Shown one piece after another: positions 26,620-35,772 of a stretch of 64,000 bases of DNA (position 1 is its first letter; each line of letters starts with the position of its first letter). The translations under genes were made by a program, and so were the position numbers. Source of the DNA: Murinocardiopsis flavida (GTDB taxonomy: Bacteria > Actinomycetota > Actinomycetes > Streptosporangiales > Streptosporangiaceae); assembly GCF_003014485.1 (NCBI RefSeq), contig NZ_PYGA01000006.1, forward strand, positions 241,143-305,142, written 5' to 3'. The notes under the pieces are model-generated. The model worked only from the letters and a program-made list of their open reading frames with translations. It did not search any database and was not told the DNA's origin.

Positions 26620-27445
26620 CCAAGTGGTCGCCGGCACCGCGCCCGCCGGTGCCGTCGGCGGGGAACCCGCGCCGCGCATGCGGCTCGTCCTCGCCGACTA
26701 CCTCACACTCGGCAACGCCCTGTGCGGGTTCATGGCGGTGTGGCACCTCGCCGCCGCCCAGGTCGGCCAGATCGCCGCGGGCATCTCCGGCCCGCTGGGC
26801 CGCAGCGAACTCGCCGTCGCGGTCATCCTGCTGCTCCTCGCCGCGGCGTTCGACCTGTTCGACGGCCGGGTGGCGCGCAAGCTCGGCGGCAGCGGCATGG
26901 GCGCCGAGCTCGACAACCTCGCCGACGTCATCAGCTTCGGCTTCGCGCCCGCGTTCTTCGTCGTCACCTGGGGCACCCTCGGCCCCGAGGACCGCAGCGT
27001 GCTCCCCCTCGTCGCCGCGGCCGCCGTCCTCCTCGCGGTCGTGGTGCGCCTGGCGCGCTTCTCCTGCCAGACCCCGGCGAACGACAACTTCACCGGCATG
27101 CCGTGCCCGTTCGGCGCGATGGCTGTCATCACCGTCGTGCTGCTCGACCCCCCGCTCTACGTCGGCATCGGCGCCGTGCTGCTCATCGCCTGGCTGATGG
27201 TCAGCCAGGTCGAGTACCCCAAGCCGCGCGGCCGCACCGCCTACATGGTGCTCGCCTGGATCATGGTCAGCGTGGCGTGCCTGGCCGGGTGGGCCATGGA
27301 CGCCCCCATGGCCGACGCGCTGCTGTACGCCGGCGCGGTGCCGGTGCTGCTGCTGATCCTGCTCGTCCCGTTCTACGTGCTGGCGACCCGCCAGCAGCAC
27401 CGCCGGGACGAGGAGGAGGCGCTCCGGGCCGTCGGCGAGAGCTGA
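26606..27445 (+). CDS. pssA: CDP-diacylglycerol--serine O-phosphatidyltransferase
   Basis: A 279-residue integral membrane enzyme that makes phosphatidylserine, the substrate of Psd. The CDP-alcohol phosphatidyltransferase motif is in FDLFDGRVARKLGG..GAELDNLADV: DG-x2-AR, then G-x3-D-x3-D with one residue fewer in the spacer than the textbook pattern. Eight or so membrane helices follow LADYLTLGNALCGFMAV. I chose the TTG at 26606, which overlaps the psd end and has GGGGA upstream; ATG 26678 is the alternative and would leave the conserved region intact. Confidence 0.9.
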   Translation: MTATDQVVAGTAPAGAVGGEPAPRMRLVLADYLTLGNALCGFMAVWHLAAAQVGQIAAGISGPLGRSELAVAVILLLLAAAFDLFDGRVARKLGGSGMGAELDNLADVISFGFAPAFFVVTWGTLGPEDRSVLPLVAAAAVLLAVVVRLARFSCQTPANDNFTGMPCPFGAMAVITVVLLDPPLYVGIGAVLLIAWLMVSQVEYPKPRGRTAYMVLAWIMVSVACLAGWAMDAPMADALLYAGAVPVLLLILLVPFYVLATRQQHRRDEEEALRAVGES

Positions 27446-27481
27446 CACCGGACGCGCCGCGGCGCCGCTCAGGCGGCGCGA

Positions 27482-27529
27482 AAAGGCCGGAGGGGGCCCA
27501 TCCGATGGATGGGGCCCCCTCCGGCCTTT
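27482..27529. terminator. Bidirectional terminator between pssA and the DedA gene
   Basis: AAAGGCCGGAGGGGG with CCCATCC on the left (27482-27503) pairs with GGATGG and CCCCCTCCGGCCTTT on the right (to 27529), a stem over 20 bp with one bulge. AAA on one side and TTT on the other make it work in both directions. It lies between two convergent stop codons. Confidence 0.9.
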
Positions 27530-27536
27530 CGTCGTC

Positions 27537-28238
27537 TCAGCGTGCGACTGGGCGCTCCTGGCGGTTGGCGAGGATCTTGCGCACCCGCACCACCACGAAC
27601 CACAGCATCAGCAGGCCGATGATGGCGACCACGACGTAGCTGAGGATGCCGCTCCACTCCTCCAGCACCGGCTTGATCACGGGGCCGAAGCCGTAGCCCA
27701 GGCCGATCCACAGGCCGTTCCACGCGGCGCTGCCGACCGTCGTGTAGAACGAGAAGCGCCAGAAGTTCATCCGCTCGATGCCGGCGGGGATCGACACGAA
27801 ACTGCGCACGATCGGCACGCAGCGCCCGACCAGCACCGCGAGCCCGCCCCAGCGGGTGAAGAAGCGCTCGGCCTTGTAGAAGTCCTCGACCTCCAGCAGC
27901 GGGGTCTTCTCGACCAGCCACTTGGTGCGGTCGCGGCCCAGCAGCGCGCCGATGGCGTAGAAGCCCCACGCGCCGACCAGGGCGCCGAGGGTGGCCGCCA
28001 CGATGGCGAGCCAGACGTTCATCTCCCCCTCGTAGGCGAGGAATCCCGCGCCCGGCAGCACCGCCTCACTGGGCATGGGCGGGAAGAAGGTCTCGATGAG
28101 CAGCGCGAGACCCACGCCGACCTCGCCGAGGTCGGTCATGAGGGTCAGCACCCAGCCGATGAACCCCTCGTAGCCCGCGGACGGGTCCACGGCGGGATCG
28201 GCGGCGGCGAGCGTAACGGACCAGTCGGGCGATCCCAT
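27537..28238 (-). CDS. DedA family membrane protein
   Basis: A 233-residue membrane protein. The family blocks are ETFFPPMPSEAVLPGAGFLA (49-68), LGALVGAWGFYAIGALLGR and the GRCVPIVRSFVSIPAGIERMNFWRF block (about 135-160), where the Arg residues are functionally important in E. coli DedA proteins. DedA/DUF-SNARE-associated proteins are now viewed as lipid carriers or scramblases (undecaprenyl phosphate or phospholipid), which would suit its position beside the phospholipid genes psd and pssA, but it is convergent with them. Monocistronic. Confidence 0.92.
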   Translation of the reverse strand: MGSPDWSVTLAAADPAVDPSAGYEGFIGWVLTLMTDLGEVGVGLALLIETFFPPMPSEAVLPGAGFLAYEGEMNVWLAIVAATLGALVGAWGFYAIGALLGRDRTKWLVEKTPLLEVEDFYKAERFFTRWGGLAVLVGRCVPIVRSFVSIPAGIERMNFWRFSFYTTVGSAAWNGLWIGLGYGFGPVIKPVLEEWSGILSYVVVAIIGLLMLWFVVVRVRKILANRQERPVAR

Positions 28239-28487
28239 TTCGGATGCAACTCCATGCGCGTGAGAGGGGCGGGGCGGCCGCGGGGTCGGGCAGCGGCGCC
28301 GTCATGAGGGCGAAGGCGGGCCTTCGGGATGCGCGAGAGGGGCCACGGTGGAACCGGCGGCCCACACGGGCGGCACGCCGACCGGGGTCTCGGATCTCGC
28401 GGATTGGCCTTCTTTATAGCAGAGTCGCCCCCGCGGGACGGCTGTCCCGCGGGCCCCGCCCAGCGCTCGCCCCGCGCCGGACCCGCG

Positions 28488-29192
28488 TCAGAACGGCAGC
28501 GCGTCCACCAGTTCCGCGACGCTCTTGCGGCGCCCGGTGTAGAACGGCACCTCCAGCCGCGTGTGCCGGCGCGCCTCGGCCGCGCGCAGGTGGCGCATGA
28601 GGTCCACGATGCGGTGCATCTCGTCGGCCTCGAAGGCGAGCATCCACTCGTAGTCGCTGAGGGCGAAGGTGGACACCGTGTTGGCGCGGACGTCGGGGTA
28701 GGGCGCCGCCATGCGGCCGTGCTCGGCGAGCATGGTGCGCCGCTCGTCGTCGGGCAGCAGGTACCACTCCAGGGACCGCACGAACGGGTACACGCAGATG
28801 TTCGCGCGCGGCTCCTCCCCCGAGAGGAAGGCGGGGACGTGCCCGCGGTTGAACTCGGCGGGGCGGTGCAGGCCCACGACCGACCACACCGGGCGCGACG
28901 CGCGGCCGAGCGCGGTGCGCCGGAACGAGGCGTACATGTCCTGCACGGCCTCCGGTGAGTCGGCGATCCACCAGAACATGAAGTCGGCGTCGGCGCGGAA
29001 GCCCTGGACGTCGTAGACGCCGCGGGTGGTGACCCCGTCGGCGCCGTCGATCAGCGCGGTCAGCTCGGCGGCCGACGCGGAGCGGTCCAGCCCGGTCAGG
29101 TCGCCGGCCTGGAAGACCGACCACATGGTGTAGCGGATCAGGCTGTTGAGCTCCTCGGCCCCCGGTGCTGCGTGGTCGTGGGCTGTGGTCAC
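28488..29192 (-). CDS. hemQ: Coproheme decarboxylase HemQ (ChdC)
   Basis: A 234-residue chlorite-dismutase-fold enzyme that turns iron-coproporphyrin III into heme b, the last step of the coproporphyrin-dependent route. The actinobacterial signature includes [10 protein letters not shown] (18-27), the [17 protein letters not shown] segment, [19 protein letters not shown] and [17 protein letters not shown], ending VPFYTGR. It lies 207 bases downstream of hemY on the same strand; a 9-bp hairpin sits in the gap. Start ATG/GTG at 29192 has GGGAGT upstream. Confidence 0.95.
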   Translation of the reverse strand: MTTAHDHAAPGAEELNSLIRYTMWSVFQAGDLTGLDRSASAAELTALIDGADGVTTRGVYDVQGFRADADFMFWWIADSPEAVQDMYASFRRTALGRASRPVWSVVGLHRPAEFNRGHVPAFLSGEEPRANICVYPFVRSLEWYLLPDDERRTMLAEHGRMAAPYPDVRANTVSTFALSDYEWMLAFEADEMHRIVDLMRHLRAAEARRHTRLEVPFYTGRRKSVAELVDALPF

Positions 29193-29260
29193 GGGTGACT
29201 CCCTTGTCTGGCCATCTTGATCTGGCCATGTCGGTTGGTGCCGGTGGTGGTCGGTCGCGG

Positions 29261-29283
29261 CCGGCCATGCGTGTCATGGCCGG
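29261..29283 (-). other. Perfect stem-loop between hemY and hemQ
   Basis: CCGGCCATG (29261-29269) pairs exactly with CATGGCCGG (29275-29283) around CGTGT. It is 69 bases upstream of the hemQ start in a gap full of short CGGTCGCGG repeats. It could be a terminator for hemY, a processing site or a regulatory structure in the hemQ leader. No T-run. Confidence 0.5.
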
Positions 29284-29399
29284 TCGCACCTTGTCGTGGA
29301 CTGTCGTGCTCGAACGCGGCCGGTCGCGGCGACGCCGCGCCGGTGCGTGGCGGCCGTGTGCCGGGTGGGCGGCGCGCGTGCGCCGCCCGGCCGCAGGTG

Positions 29400-30842
29400 T
29401 CACGCCGCCTGGTGCGCGGGCCCGGCGAGCTCCGCCGCCACCTCCGCGGCCGCGCCCTCTCCCGCGGCGATGCAGGCGGGAATGCCCACACCGTCGTAGG
29501 CGGCCCCCGCGAGGGCGAGGCCGGGCAGGGGGGCGACGGCGGAGCGGGCGCGGCCGATGCGGTCGGCGTGGCCCACCGTGTACTGGGGCAGCCCGCCGCC
29601 CCACCGGGTGACCCTGCGGTCGACCGGTGGACCGGCGACGCCGGTGATGGCGGAGAGGTCGGCCGCTGCCAGCGCCGCGAGTTCGCCGTCGCCGCGCTGG
29701 AGCACGGCCGCCTCGCCCGCGCGCCCGATGGAGCAGCGGACCAGGACCAGTTCCTCGCCGGGGTGCGCGGCCCGCAGCTCCTCGGCCAGCCAGGGCCACT
29801 TGACGCTGCTGAAGGTCGCGGCCTTGATGGCGCGGCCCTCGCCCGCGGGGACGAGGAAGCCGCTGCCCGCCGGCGGCTCGGGGAACGCCGCGGCACGGTA
29901 GGCGAGGGTGACGATGGCCATTCCGGCGTAGTCGATCTCGGCCAGGGCGCGCGCCGCCCCGGGCGCCTCCGCGCGCAGCAGCCGCGACGCCGCGGGGCCC
30001 GGCGCGGCGAGGACCACGCCGTCGGCGTCGACGGTCGCGGGGTGGCAGGCCGATCCGGTGGTCAGCGTCCAGCCGCCGCCGGGGCGGCGGTCGAGGCCGC
30101 GCACCGTCGTCCCGGTGCGGACGAGGCCGGACCGCGCGGCGAGGGCGTCGGCGAGAGCGTCGACGAGTGTGCTCAGCCCGCCGCGCAGGCCCGCGAAGAC
30201 CGGCGCCGGCGGGCCGGCGGGGGCCGCGGCGCGGGCCCTGCCCGCCGCGGCCAGCAGCGACCGCTCCGCGCGCGCCATCGACGCGATCTGCGGCAGGGTG
30301 GAGTCGAGGGACAGGCGGTCGGCGCGCCCGGCGTACACCCCGCCGAGCAGCGGTTCGACCATGCGGTCCACGACCTCGGCGCCGAGCCGGATTCCGATGT
30401 AGGCCGCGACCGGCACGTCGCCGCGCACCGGTGTGCGGGGCCAGACAAGGTCGCGGGCCGCGCGCAGCACCCCGGCCGGCGACACGATCCCGCTGCGGGC
30501 CAGCTCCAGCAGGTCGCCGGGGACGCCCATGACGTGGTTGCGCGGCAGCGTGCGCAGCGCGCCCCTGCTGTAGATGCGCGCGCCCACCGGCGCCGGGTGC
30601 ACCACGCGGTCGTCCAGGCCCAGTTCGCTGAACAGGTCGAGCGCCTCGGGCCGCCGCGCGAGGACCGACTCGGCACCGGAGTCGACGGCGACCCCCGCGA
30701 CCGGCGAGCCGGCGATCTTCCCGCCGAGGCGCGGCGCGGACTCCAGCACGGTCACCTCGTGGCCGGATCCGGCCAGCCGGTGCGCGGCCGTGAGCCCGGA
30801 CACACCGCCGCCGACCACCACCACGTGCGGTTTCGTCTGCAT
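29400..30842 (-). CDS. hemY: Coproporphyrinogen/protoporphyrinogen oxidase HemY (CgoX)
   Basis: A 480-residue FAD enzyme that oxidises coproporphyrinogen III to coproporphyrin III in Gram-positive bacteria. The dinucleotide-binding N-terminus is VVVVGGGVSGLTAAHRL (7-23) followed by the Glu of LESAPRLGGK. The family blocks are AVDSGAESVLARRPEALDLFSELGL, FAGLRGGLSTLVDALADAL and the FAD-contacting C-terminus LALAGAAYDGVGIPACIAAGEGAA. It is encoded directly before hemQ and probably co-transcribed with it. Confidence 0.94.
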   Translation of the reverse strand: MQTKPHVVVVGGGVSGLTAAHRLAGSGHEVTVLESAPRLGGKIAGSPVAGVAVDSGAESVLARRPEALDLFSELGLDDRVVHPAPVGARIYSRGALRTLPRNHVMGVPGDLLELARSGIVSPAGVLRAARDLVWPRTPVRGDVPVAAYIGIRLGAEVVDRMVEPLLGGVYAGRADRLSLDSTLPQIASMARAERSLLAAAGRARAAAPAGPPAPVFAGLRGGLSTLVDALADALAARSGLVRTGTTVRGLDRRPGGGWTLTTGSACHPATVDADGVVLAAPGPAASRLLRAEAPGAARALAEIDYAGMAIVTLAYRAAAFPEPPAGSGFLVPAGEGRAIKAATFSSVKWPWLAEELRAAHPGEELVLVRCSIGRAGEAAVLQRGDGELAALAAADLSAITGVAGPPVDRRVTRWGGGLPQYTVGHADRIGRARSAVAPLPGLALAGAAYDGVGIPACIAAGEGAAAEVAAELAGPAHQAA

Positions 30843-31021
30843 GGATCCCAGCTTGGCAGACGGTTCGGGGTAGCACGTTCCGGCCCCGCGTTGCCGTGCG
30901 GGGGCCGGAAGCGGCGCACGACCCCCGACGTCACCGGCCCGCCGCCGCAGCGGGCGGCCGCGTGACCCAGACGTTACCGGCGGCCTGCAACGCCGGACAC
31001 CGGGGAGCGCGTCACAGCCGC

Positions 31022-32137
31022 ATGGACACCAATCGCACCCCCAGACCGCCCGGCCGCCGTGCGCGCGCGGCGGCGCTCGTCCTCACCCCGATCCTCGCCG
31101 TCCTGCTGCTCGCCGGCTGCGGGGCCGACCCGCAGGCGTCCAGCGACATCGCGCCGGCGCCGCAGGAGAACAGCGACGGCGGCGCCGGCCGCGGCGCCCC
31201 CGAGGCCGGACCCGACGCCGGACCCGAGGCGGCCGACCAGCAGGCGGACAAGGGCTCCGGATCCGGCGCCGAGAGCGGATCCGGGGGCGGCGCCGCCGGG
31301 GACGCCGAGATCGCCGACCGCGAGGTCGTGCACACCGCCGACCTCTCCGTCGAGGTGAAGAACGTGGCCGCCGCCGTGGACGACGCCAAGGCGTGGGTCG
31401 ACGACGCCGACGGCTACGTCGCCGGGCAGACCCTCAACAGCGAATCGGCCGGCGTCCCCCGCGGCAGCGTCACCCTCAAGGTGCCCGAGAAGCGCTACGA
31501 GGACGCCCTGGACGCCATGGGCGACCTCGGCCGCCAGGTGGACCTCCAGAGCCAGGTCGACGACGTCACAGAGCAGGTCGCCGACGTCGACAGCAGGGTG
31601 ACCTCGGCGAAGGCCACCCTCAAGCGGCTGCGCGGGCTCCTCGACGACGCCGAGTCGGTCCCCGACGTGCTCGCCGTCGAGACCGAGATCAACACCCGCA
31701 CGTCGGAGCTGGAGTCCCTCCAGGCGCGCCAGGAGTCGCTCAAGAGCCAGACCACCTACGCCACCATCAACCTGGAGCTGATGCCGCCGGACTCCTTCGT
31801 CCCCGACCGCGAACCCGACGACAGCATCGGCTTCCTCGGCGGGCTGCGCCAGGGGTGGGCCGCACTGGTCGACGTCGGGCAGGGCGCGCTCGTGGTGATC
31901 GGCACCCTGCTGCCGTTCGCCGCGGTCCTCGCGCTGCTGGCGGCGCCGCCCGCACTGTGGTGGCGGCGCAGGCGCGCCCGCGCAGCGCGGAACCCCGCCG
32001 CCGCGAAGCCCGCCGTGCGGGCCGGCGCCGCTGCGCCGCGCAAGGGCGACGCCCCGGCCGATGCGCCCGCCGAGTCCCCCGAGACGTCCGACTCCCCCGG
32101 TGACGCCGCGTCGGACGGCCCGGACGGCAGGGCCTGA
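31022..32137 (+). CDS. DUF4349 domain lipoprotein
   Basis: A 371-residue membrane-anchored lipoprotein. The N-terminal signal ends in a lipobox (VLLLAGC, Cys33). A Gly/Asp/Ala-rich linker follows, then the DUF4349 domain (about 95-300) with HTADLSVEVKNVAAAV, GSVTLKVPEKRYEDALDAM and a long coiled coil (VTEQVADVDSRVTSAKATLKRLRGLL..ELESLQARQESL), then a C-terminal membrane helix and a basic Pro/Ala tail. Function is unknown; the layout suggests a surface protein pinned at both ends. It is divergent from hemY and ends at a perfect terminator. Confidence 0.85.
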   Translation: MDTNRTPRPPGRRARAAALVLTPILAVLLLAGCGADPQASSDIAPAPQENSDGGAGRGAPEAGPDAGPEAADQQADKGSGSGAESGSGGGAAGDAEIADREVVHTADLSVEVKNVAAAVDDAKAWVDDADGYVAGQTLNSESAGVPRGSVTLKVPEKRYEDALDAMGDLGRQVDLQSQVDDVTEQVADVDSRVTSAKATLKRLRGLLDDAESVPDVLAVETEINTRTSELESLQARQESLKSQTTYATINLELMPPDSFVPDREPDDSIGFLGGLRQGWAALVDVGQGALVVIGTLLPFAAVLALLAAPPALWWRRRRARAARNPAAAKPAVRAGAAAPRKGDAPADAPAESPETSDSPGDAASDGPDGRA

Positions 32138-32161
32138 CTCGGCGCCGCGCCGAACGACAGT

Positions 32162-32194
32162 GGGGGCCGCCCGCCGTTCCGGCGGGCGGCCCCC
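32162..32194. terminator. Perfect 14-bp stem terminator after the DUF4349 gene
   Basis: GGGGGCCGCCCGCC (32162-32175), loop GTTCC, GGCGGGCGGCCCCC (32181-32194). It lies 24 bases past the DUF4349 stop and 52 bases past the hemE stop, which converge here, so it probably serves both genes. Confidence 0.85.
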
Positions 32195-32245
32195 ATTGCG
32201 CTGACGTGCCCCGGCCCCCGCAGCCTTCCTGCCGCGGCGGCGCGC

Positions 32246-33277
32246 CTAGCGCCGGGTCTCTTCGTGGACGAACTCGGTGAGGCGCGTGAGCATGTCGGGG
32301 TCGGTGTTGGGCAGCACACCGTGCCCGAGGTTGAAGATGTGGCCCTCGGCGGCCCGGCCGCGGTCGAGCACGCTGCGGGCGCGCTCCTCGACCGCCTCCC
32401 ACGGGGCGAACAGGGTCGCGGGGTCGAGGTTGCCCTGGAGCGCCGTGCCCGGCTGGACCCGCTGGGCCGCCTTGTCGAGCGGCACCCGCCAGTCGACGCC
32501 GACGACATCGGCGCCGGCCTCGCTGAGCAGGCTGAGCAGCTCACCGGTGCCGACACCGAAGTGGATGCGCGGCACCTCGCGGTCGGCGAGGGCCGCGAAG
32601 ATCGACGCGGAGTACGGCAGCACGTTGTCGCGGTAGTCCTCGGCGCTCAGCGCGCCCGCCCAGGAGTCGAACAGCTGCACCGCGCTGGCGCCGGCGTCGA
32701 TCTGGACCTTGAGGAAGCCGAGGGTGATGGCCGACAGGCGCCGCATCAGCTCGGCCCAGGTCTCGGGCTCGCCGTACATGAGCGCCTTGGTGCGCTCGTG
32801 GTTCTTGGACGGCCCGCCCTCGATGAGGTACGACGCGAGGGTGAACGGGCCGCCGGCGAAGCCGATGAGCGGCCGGCCGTCGAGCTCCTCGACCAGGCGC
32901 CCCACGGCCTCGGACACGAAGCCGACGTCGTCGGGTTCGATGTCGCGCAGCCGTTTCACACCGCTGTCGTCGCGGATGGGCTCGGCGACGACCGGGCCGA
33001 CACCCGTGCGGATGTCGAGGTCGATGCCGATGGCCTTCAGCGGCACCACGATGTCGCTGAAGTAGATGGCGGCGTCGACGTCGTGCCGGCGCACCGGCTG
33101 CATCGTGATCTCGACGATCATGTCGGGGCGCGCGCACGCCTCGAGCATCGGGACGTCGGCGCGGACGCGTCGGTATTCGGGCAGGGAGCGGCCCGCCTGG
33201 CGCATGAACCAGACCGGAGTGTGGTCCACCGGGAGCCGGCGGCAGGCGCGGAGGAATGGAGAGTCGTGCAGCGTCAC
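32246..33277 (-). CDS. hemE: Uroporphyrinogen decarboxylase HemE
   Basis: A 343-residue cytoplasmic enzyme that decarboxylates uroporphyrinogen III to coproporphyrinogen III, feeding HemY and HemQ. Signature [16 protein letters not shown] (21-36) contains the conserved arginines. The catalytic Asp is in [41 protein letters not shown] and the terminal [14 protein letters not shown] are all present. GTG start at 33277. It is divergent from the DUF3000 gene, with 231 bases between. Confidence 0.95.
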   Translation of the reverse strand: MTLHDSPFLRACRRLPVDHTPVWFMRQAGRSLPEYRRVRADVPMLEACARPDMIVEITMQPVRRHDVDAAIYFSDIVVPLKAIGIDLDIRTGVGPVVAEPIRDDSGVKRLRDIEPDDVGFVSEAVGRLVEELDGRPLIGFAGGPFTLASYLIEGGPSKNHERTKALMYGEPETWAELMRRLSAITLGFLKVQIDAGASAVQLFDSWAGALSAEDYRDNVLPYSASIFAALADREVPRIHFGVGTGELLSLLSEAGADVVGVDWRVPLDKAAQRVQPGTALQGNLDPATLFAPWEAVEERARSVLDRGRAAEGHIFNLGHGVLPNTDPDMLTRLTEFVHEETRR

Positions 33278-33508
33278 ATTCCGATCGTGCCATGCCCGGA
33301 GGGGGCGGCGCGCCCGGTAGGGGTGTCGGCGGTGCGCGGCGGCGACATCCCAAGATCATCACAAAACGCCGACACGCCGGAAAAGCTCCCCGGCGCGGGC
33401 CCGCCGGCGTGCCACGGTCGGTGGTGTTCGACCGCCGCGTGCCATCCCCCGCAGCAAGGTGGCACCGACGGCACTGTCCAGCAGACGATTAAGGCTGACC
33501 TCACCATC

Positions 33509-34105
33509 ATGCCCCCTCTCGGTAGGGTCGACGACGCCCCGCCCGCCTTTCAGCGCGCGGTCGAGAGCCTGCGGTCCCAGGCCGTACGGCCTGAGGTCGT
33601 GGTCGAAGACATCCCAGCGCCGCAGCGCCTTGCCCCGCACTCGGTCGCCATGACGGCGACGGTCCACGCGCCCGACCGCGGCGGCGCGGACGACGACGAC
33701 GCTGCCTTCGGCCGGCTGATCGTGCTGTACGACCCCGACGACACCCGCGACTGGCCGGGACCGTTCCGGGTGGTCGCCTACGTGAGCGCCGACCTGGAAC
33801 CGGAGATCTCGATCGACCCGCTGCTCGGCCGGGTGGCGTGGAGCTGGCTGACCGACGCGCTGGCCGACCGCGGCGCGGGGCACCACACGCTGAGCGGGAC
33901 CGTCACCCGCGCGACGACCGAGGGCTTCGCCGCGAAGTCGGAACAGCCCACGACCACGGAGTTGGAGCTCCGCGCCTCTTGGACCCCCACCGGGGACGAC
34001 CTGGCCGCGCACATGGCCGTGTGGGTGGACCTGCTCGCGTCCGCCGGCGGGCTGCCGCCGGTGGACGTCACCGACATCAGCCGCCGTTCGCGCTCCGAGA
34101 GCTGA
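33509..34105 (+). CDS. DUF3000 family protein
   Basis: A 198-residue actinobacteria-specific protein of unknown function. It matches DUF3000 as I know it: PPAFQRAVESLRSQAVRPEVVVEDIPAPQRLAPHS near the N-terminus, WSWLTDALADRG in the middle and LRASWTPTGDDLAAHMAVWVDLLASAGGLPP at the end. Its place between hemE and an RNase D gene is, from memory, conserved in Streptomyces. ATG 33509 lacks a clear ribosome site at the right distance, so leaderless translation or another start is possible. It ends 151 bases before rnd. Confidence 0.85.
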   Translation: MPPLGRVDDAPPAFQRAVESLRSQAVRPEVVVEDIPAPQRLAPHSVAMTATVHAPDRGGADDDDAAFGRLIVLYDPDDTRDWPGPFRVVAYVSADLEPEISIDPLLGRVAWSWLTDALADRGAGHHTLSGTVTRATTEGFAAKSEQPTTTELELRASWTPTGDDLAAHMAVWVDLLASAGGLPPVDVTDISRRSRSES

Positions 34106-34256
34106 GCCGCGGGGCGGGCCCGCCGCCGCGGAACATCCCGCCGGTGCCGGCGCCCCGATGCTCTCGGGCGGCTGCCGCTCTGTCGCGGCGCAGGTCAGGC
34201 CGGTATCGGGTGACCCCGTCGGCAGGACGGCCGACAGGACCGCATAACGTGGTGGT

Positions 34257-35537
34257 GTGGCGAACGTGCTGAACCCAAGAACCGGCGACTCCGATCCCGC
34301 ACCGACGCAGGACACCGCCGACGATGCCGAGCAGGCACCCCTGCTGCGGGAACCCCGCGACGGCGTGCCGCCCGTCGTCGCCGATCCCGCCGCCCTCGCC
34401 GAGGCGGTCGACGCGTTCGCCGCGGGTTCCGGCCCCGTGGCCGTCGACGCCGAGCGCGCCTCCGGCTACCGCTACGGGCAGCGCGCCTACCTCGTGCAAC
34501 TGCGGCGCGACGGCGCCGGGTCCGCGCTCATCGACCCCATCGCCTGCCCGGACCTCGGGTCCCTCTCCGCCGTGCTCGACGGCGCCGAGATGGTGCTGCA
34601 CGCCGCCCACCAGGACCTGCCGTGCCTCAGCGAGGTGCATCTGCGCCCCGCCACGCTGTTCGACACCGAGCTCGCCGGGCGGCTGCTCGGCTACCAGCGG
34701 GTCGGCCTCGGTTCGATGGTCGAGCGGGTCCTCGGCGTGCGGCTCGCCAAGGAGCACTCGGCCGTCGACTGGTCGGTGCGGCCGCTGCCGCACGACTGGC
34801 TGAGCTACGCGGCGCTCGACGTCGAGATCCTCGTCGAGCTGCGCGACCGCCTCGAATCCGAGCTGGCCGAGGCCGGGAAGCTGGAGTGGGCGCGCGAGGA
34901 GTTCGCCGGCGTCCTCGCCGCCCCGCCGAAGGAGCCGCGGACCGACCCGTGGCGGCGCACCTCGGGGATCCACCGGGTGCGCAACCAGCGGGCGCTCGGC
35001 GTGGTCAGGGAGCTGTGGAACGAGCGCGACCGCATCGCCAGGGAGCGCGACATCTCCCCCGGCCGGGTGCTGCCCGACGCCGCGATCGTCGACGCCGCGC
35101 TCGCCATGCCGCGCAGCCAGGCCGACCTCGTCGCCATCAAGCAGTTCGGGGTCCGGCTGGCCCGCCGCTACGTGCCCACGTGGCTGAAGTCGGTCGACCG
35201 CGCGCGCGAGCTCAGCTCGGCCGAGCTGCCGCAGCCGAGCGCGCCCGGCGACGGCCCGCCGCCCGCCAACCGGTGGGCCGACCGCGATCCCGCCGCGGCC
35301 AAGCGCCTCGACGCCGCGCGCTCGGCGGTCGGCGGTGTCGCCGAACGGGTGGTCATGCCCACCGAGAACCTCCTGCAACCCGACACCGTGCGCCGGTTGG
35401 CGTGGTCGCCGCCGAGCCCCGTCTCGGCCGACACCGTCGCCGCGCACCTCCGGGAGCACCACGCCCGCGAATGGCAGGTCGGCCTGACGGCCGAGATCCT
35501 CGCCGAGGCGCTGCGCGGCGCGGCGGGCGCGAAATAA
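34257..35537 (+). CDS. rnd: Ribonuclease D
   Basis: A 426-residue 3'-5' exoribonuclease of the DEDD-y type involved in RNA maturation. Exo motif I is VAVDAERASGYRYG (61-74), motif II LHAAHQDLPCL (about 113-123) and motif III SYAALDVEILVELRDRL with the catalytic Tyr and Asp. An HRDC domain follows (HRVRNQRALGVVRELWNERDRIARERDISPGRVLPDAAIV) and a C-terminal region of about 120 residues as in actinobacterial RNase D. The first 40 residues are hydrophilic and poorly conserved. GTG start at 34257. Confidence 0.92.
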   Translation: MANVLNPRTGDSDPAPTQDTADDAEQAPLLREPRDGVPPVVADPAALAEAVDAFAAGSGPVAVDAERASGYRYGQRAYLVQLRRDGAGSALIDPIACPDLGSLSAVLDGAEMVLHAAHQDLPCLSEVHLRPATLFDTELAGRLLGYQRVGLGSMVERVLGVRLAKEHSAVDWSVRPLPHDWLSYAALDVEILVELRDRLESELAEAGKLEWAREEFAGVLAAPPKEPRTDPWRRTSGIHRVRNQRALGVVRELWNERDRIARERDISPGRVLPDAAIVDAALAMPRSQADLVAIKQFGVRLARRYVPTWLKSVDRARELSSAELPQPSAPGDGPPPANRWADRDPAAAKRLDAARSAVGGVAERVVMPTENLLQPDTVRRLAWSPPSPVSADTVAAHLREHHAREWQVGLTAEILAEALRGAAGAK

Positions 35538-35554
35538 CGGACTGCAATCCGGAC

Positions 35555-35576
35555 ATTGGGCGACATATAACCCAAT
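35555..35576. promoter_or_regulatory. Inverted repeat downstream of rnd
   Basis: ATTGGG (35555-35560) and CCCAAT (35571-35576) flank the AT-rich CGACATATAA, which contains a -10-like TATAAC. It is 18 bases after the rnd stop and about 200 before the TPR gene, so it may be a promoter or operator for the latter; the whole gap 35538-35772 is AT-rich for this genome. Confidence 0.35.
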
Positions 35577-35772
35577 CAGCGCCACAGGTGACGCAATTCA
35601 CCCATGGCCGGACCGTGTCGGCGGCTGTACGCCACCCCGAACCCGGACTAAGTTATCCAATTGTGTTGTTGTTGCGGCGATGCCGTGCACCCCGCCCCTC
35701 CGCTCCGCGGCCGGGGGCGGTCGCGCGGCCGCGGCAACCGGTTCGGCGGAACGGTCGGGAAGGGTGAGTACG

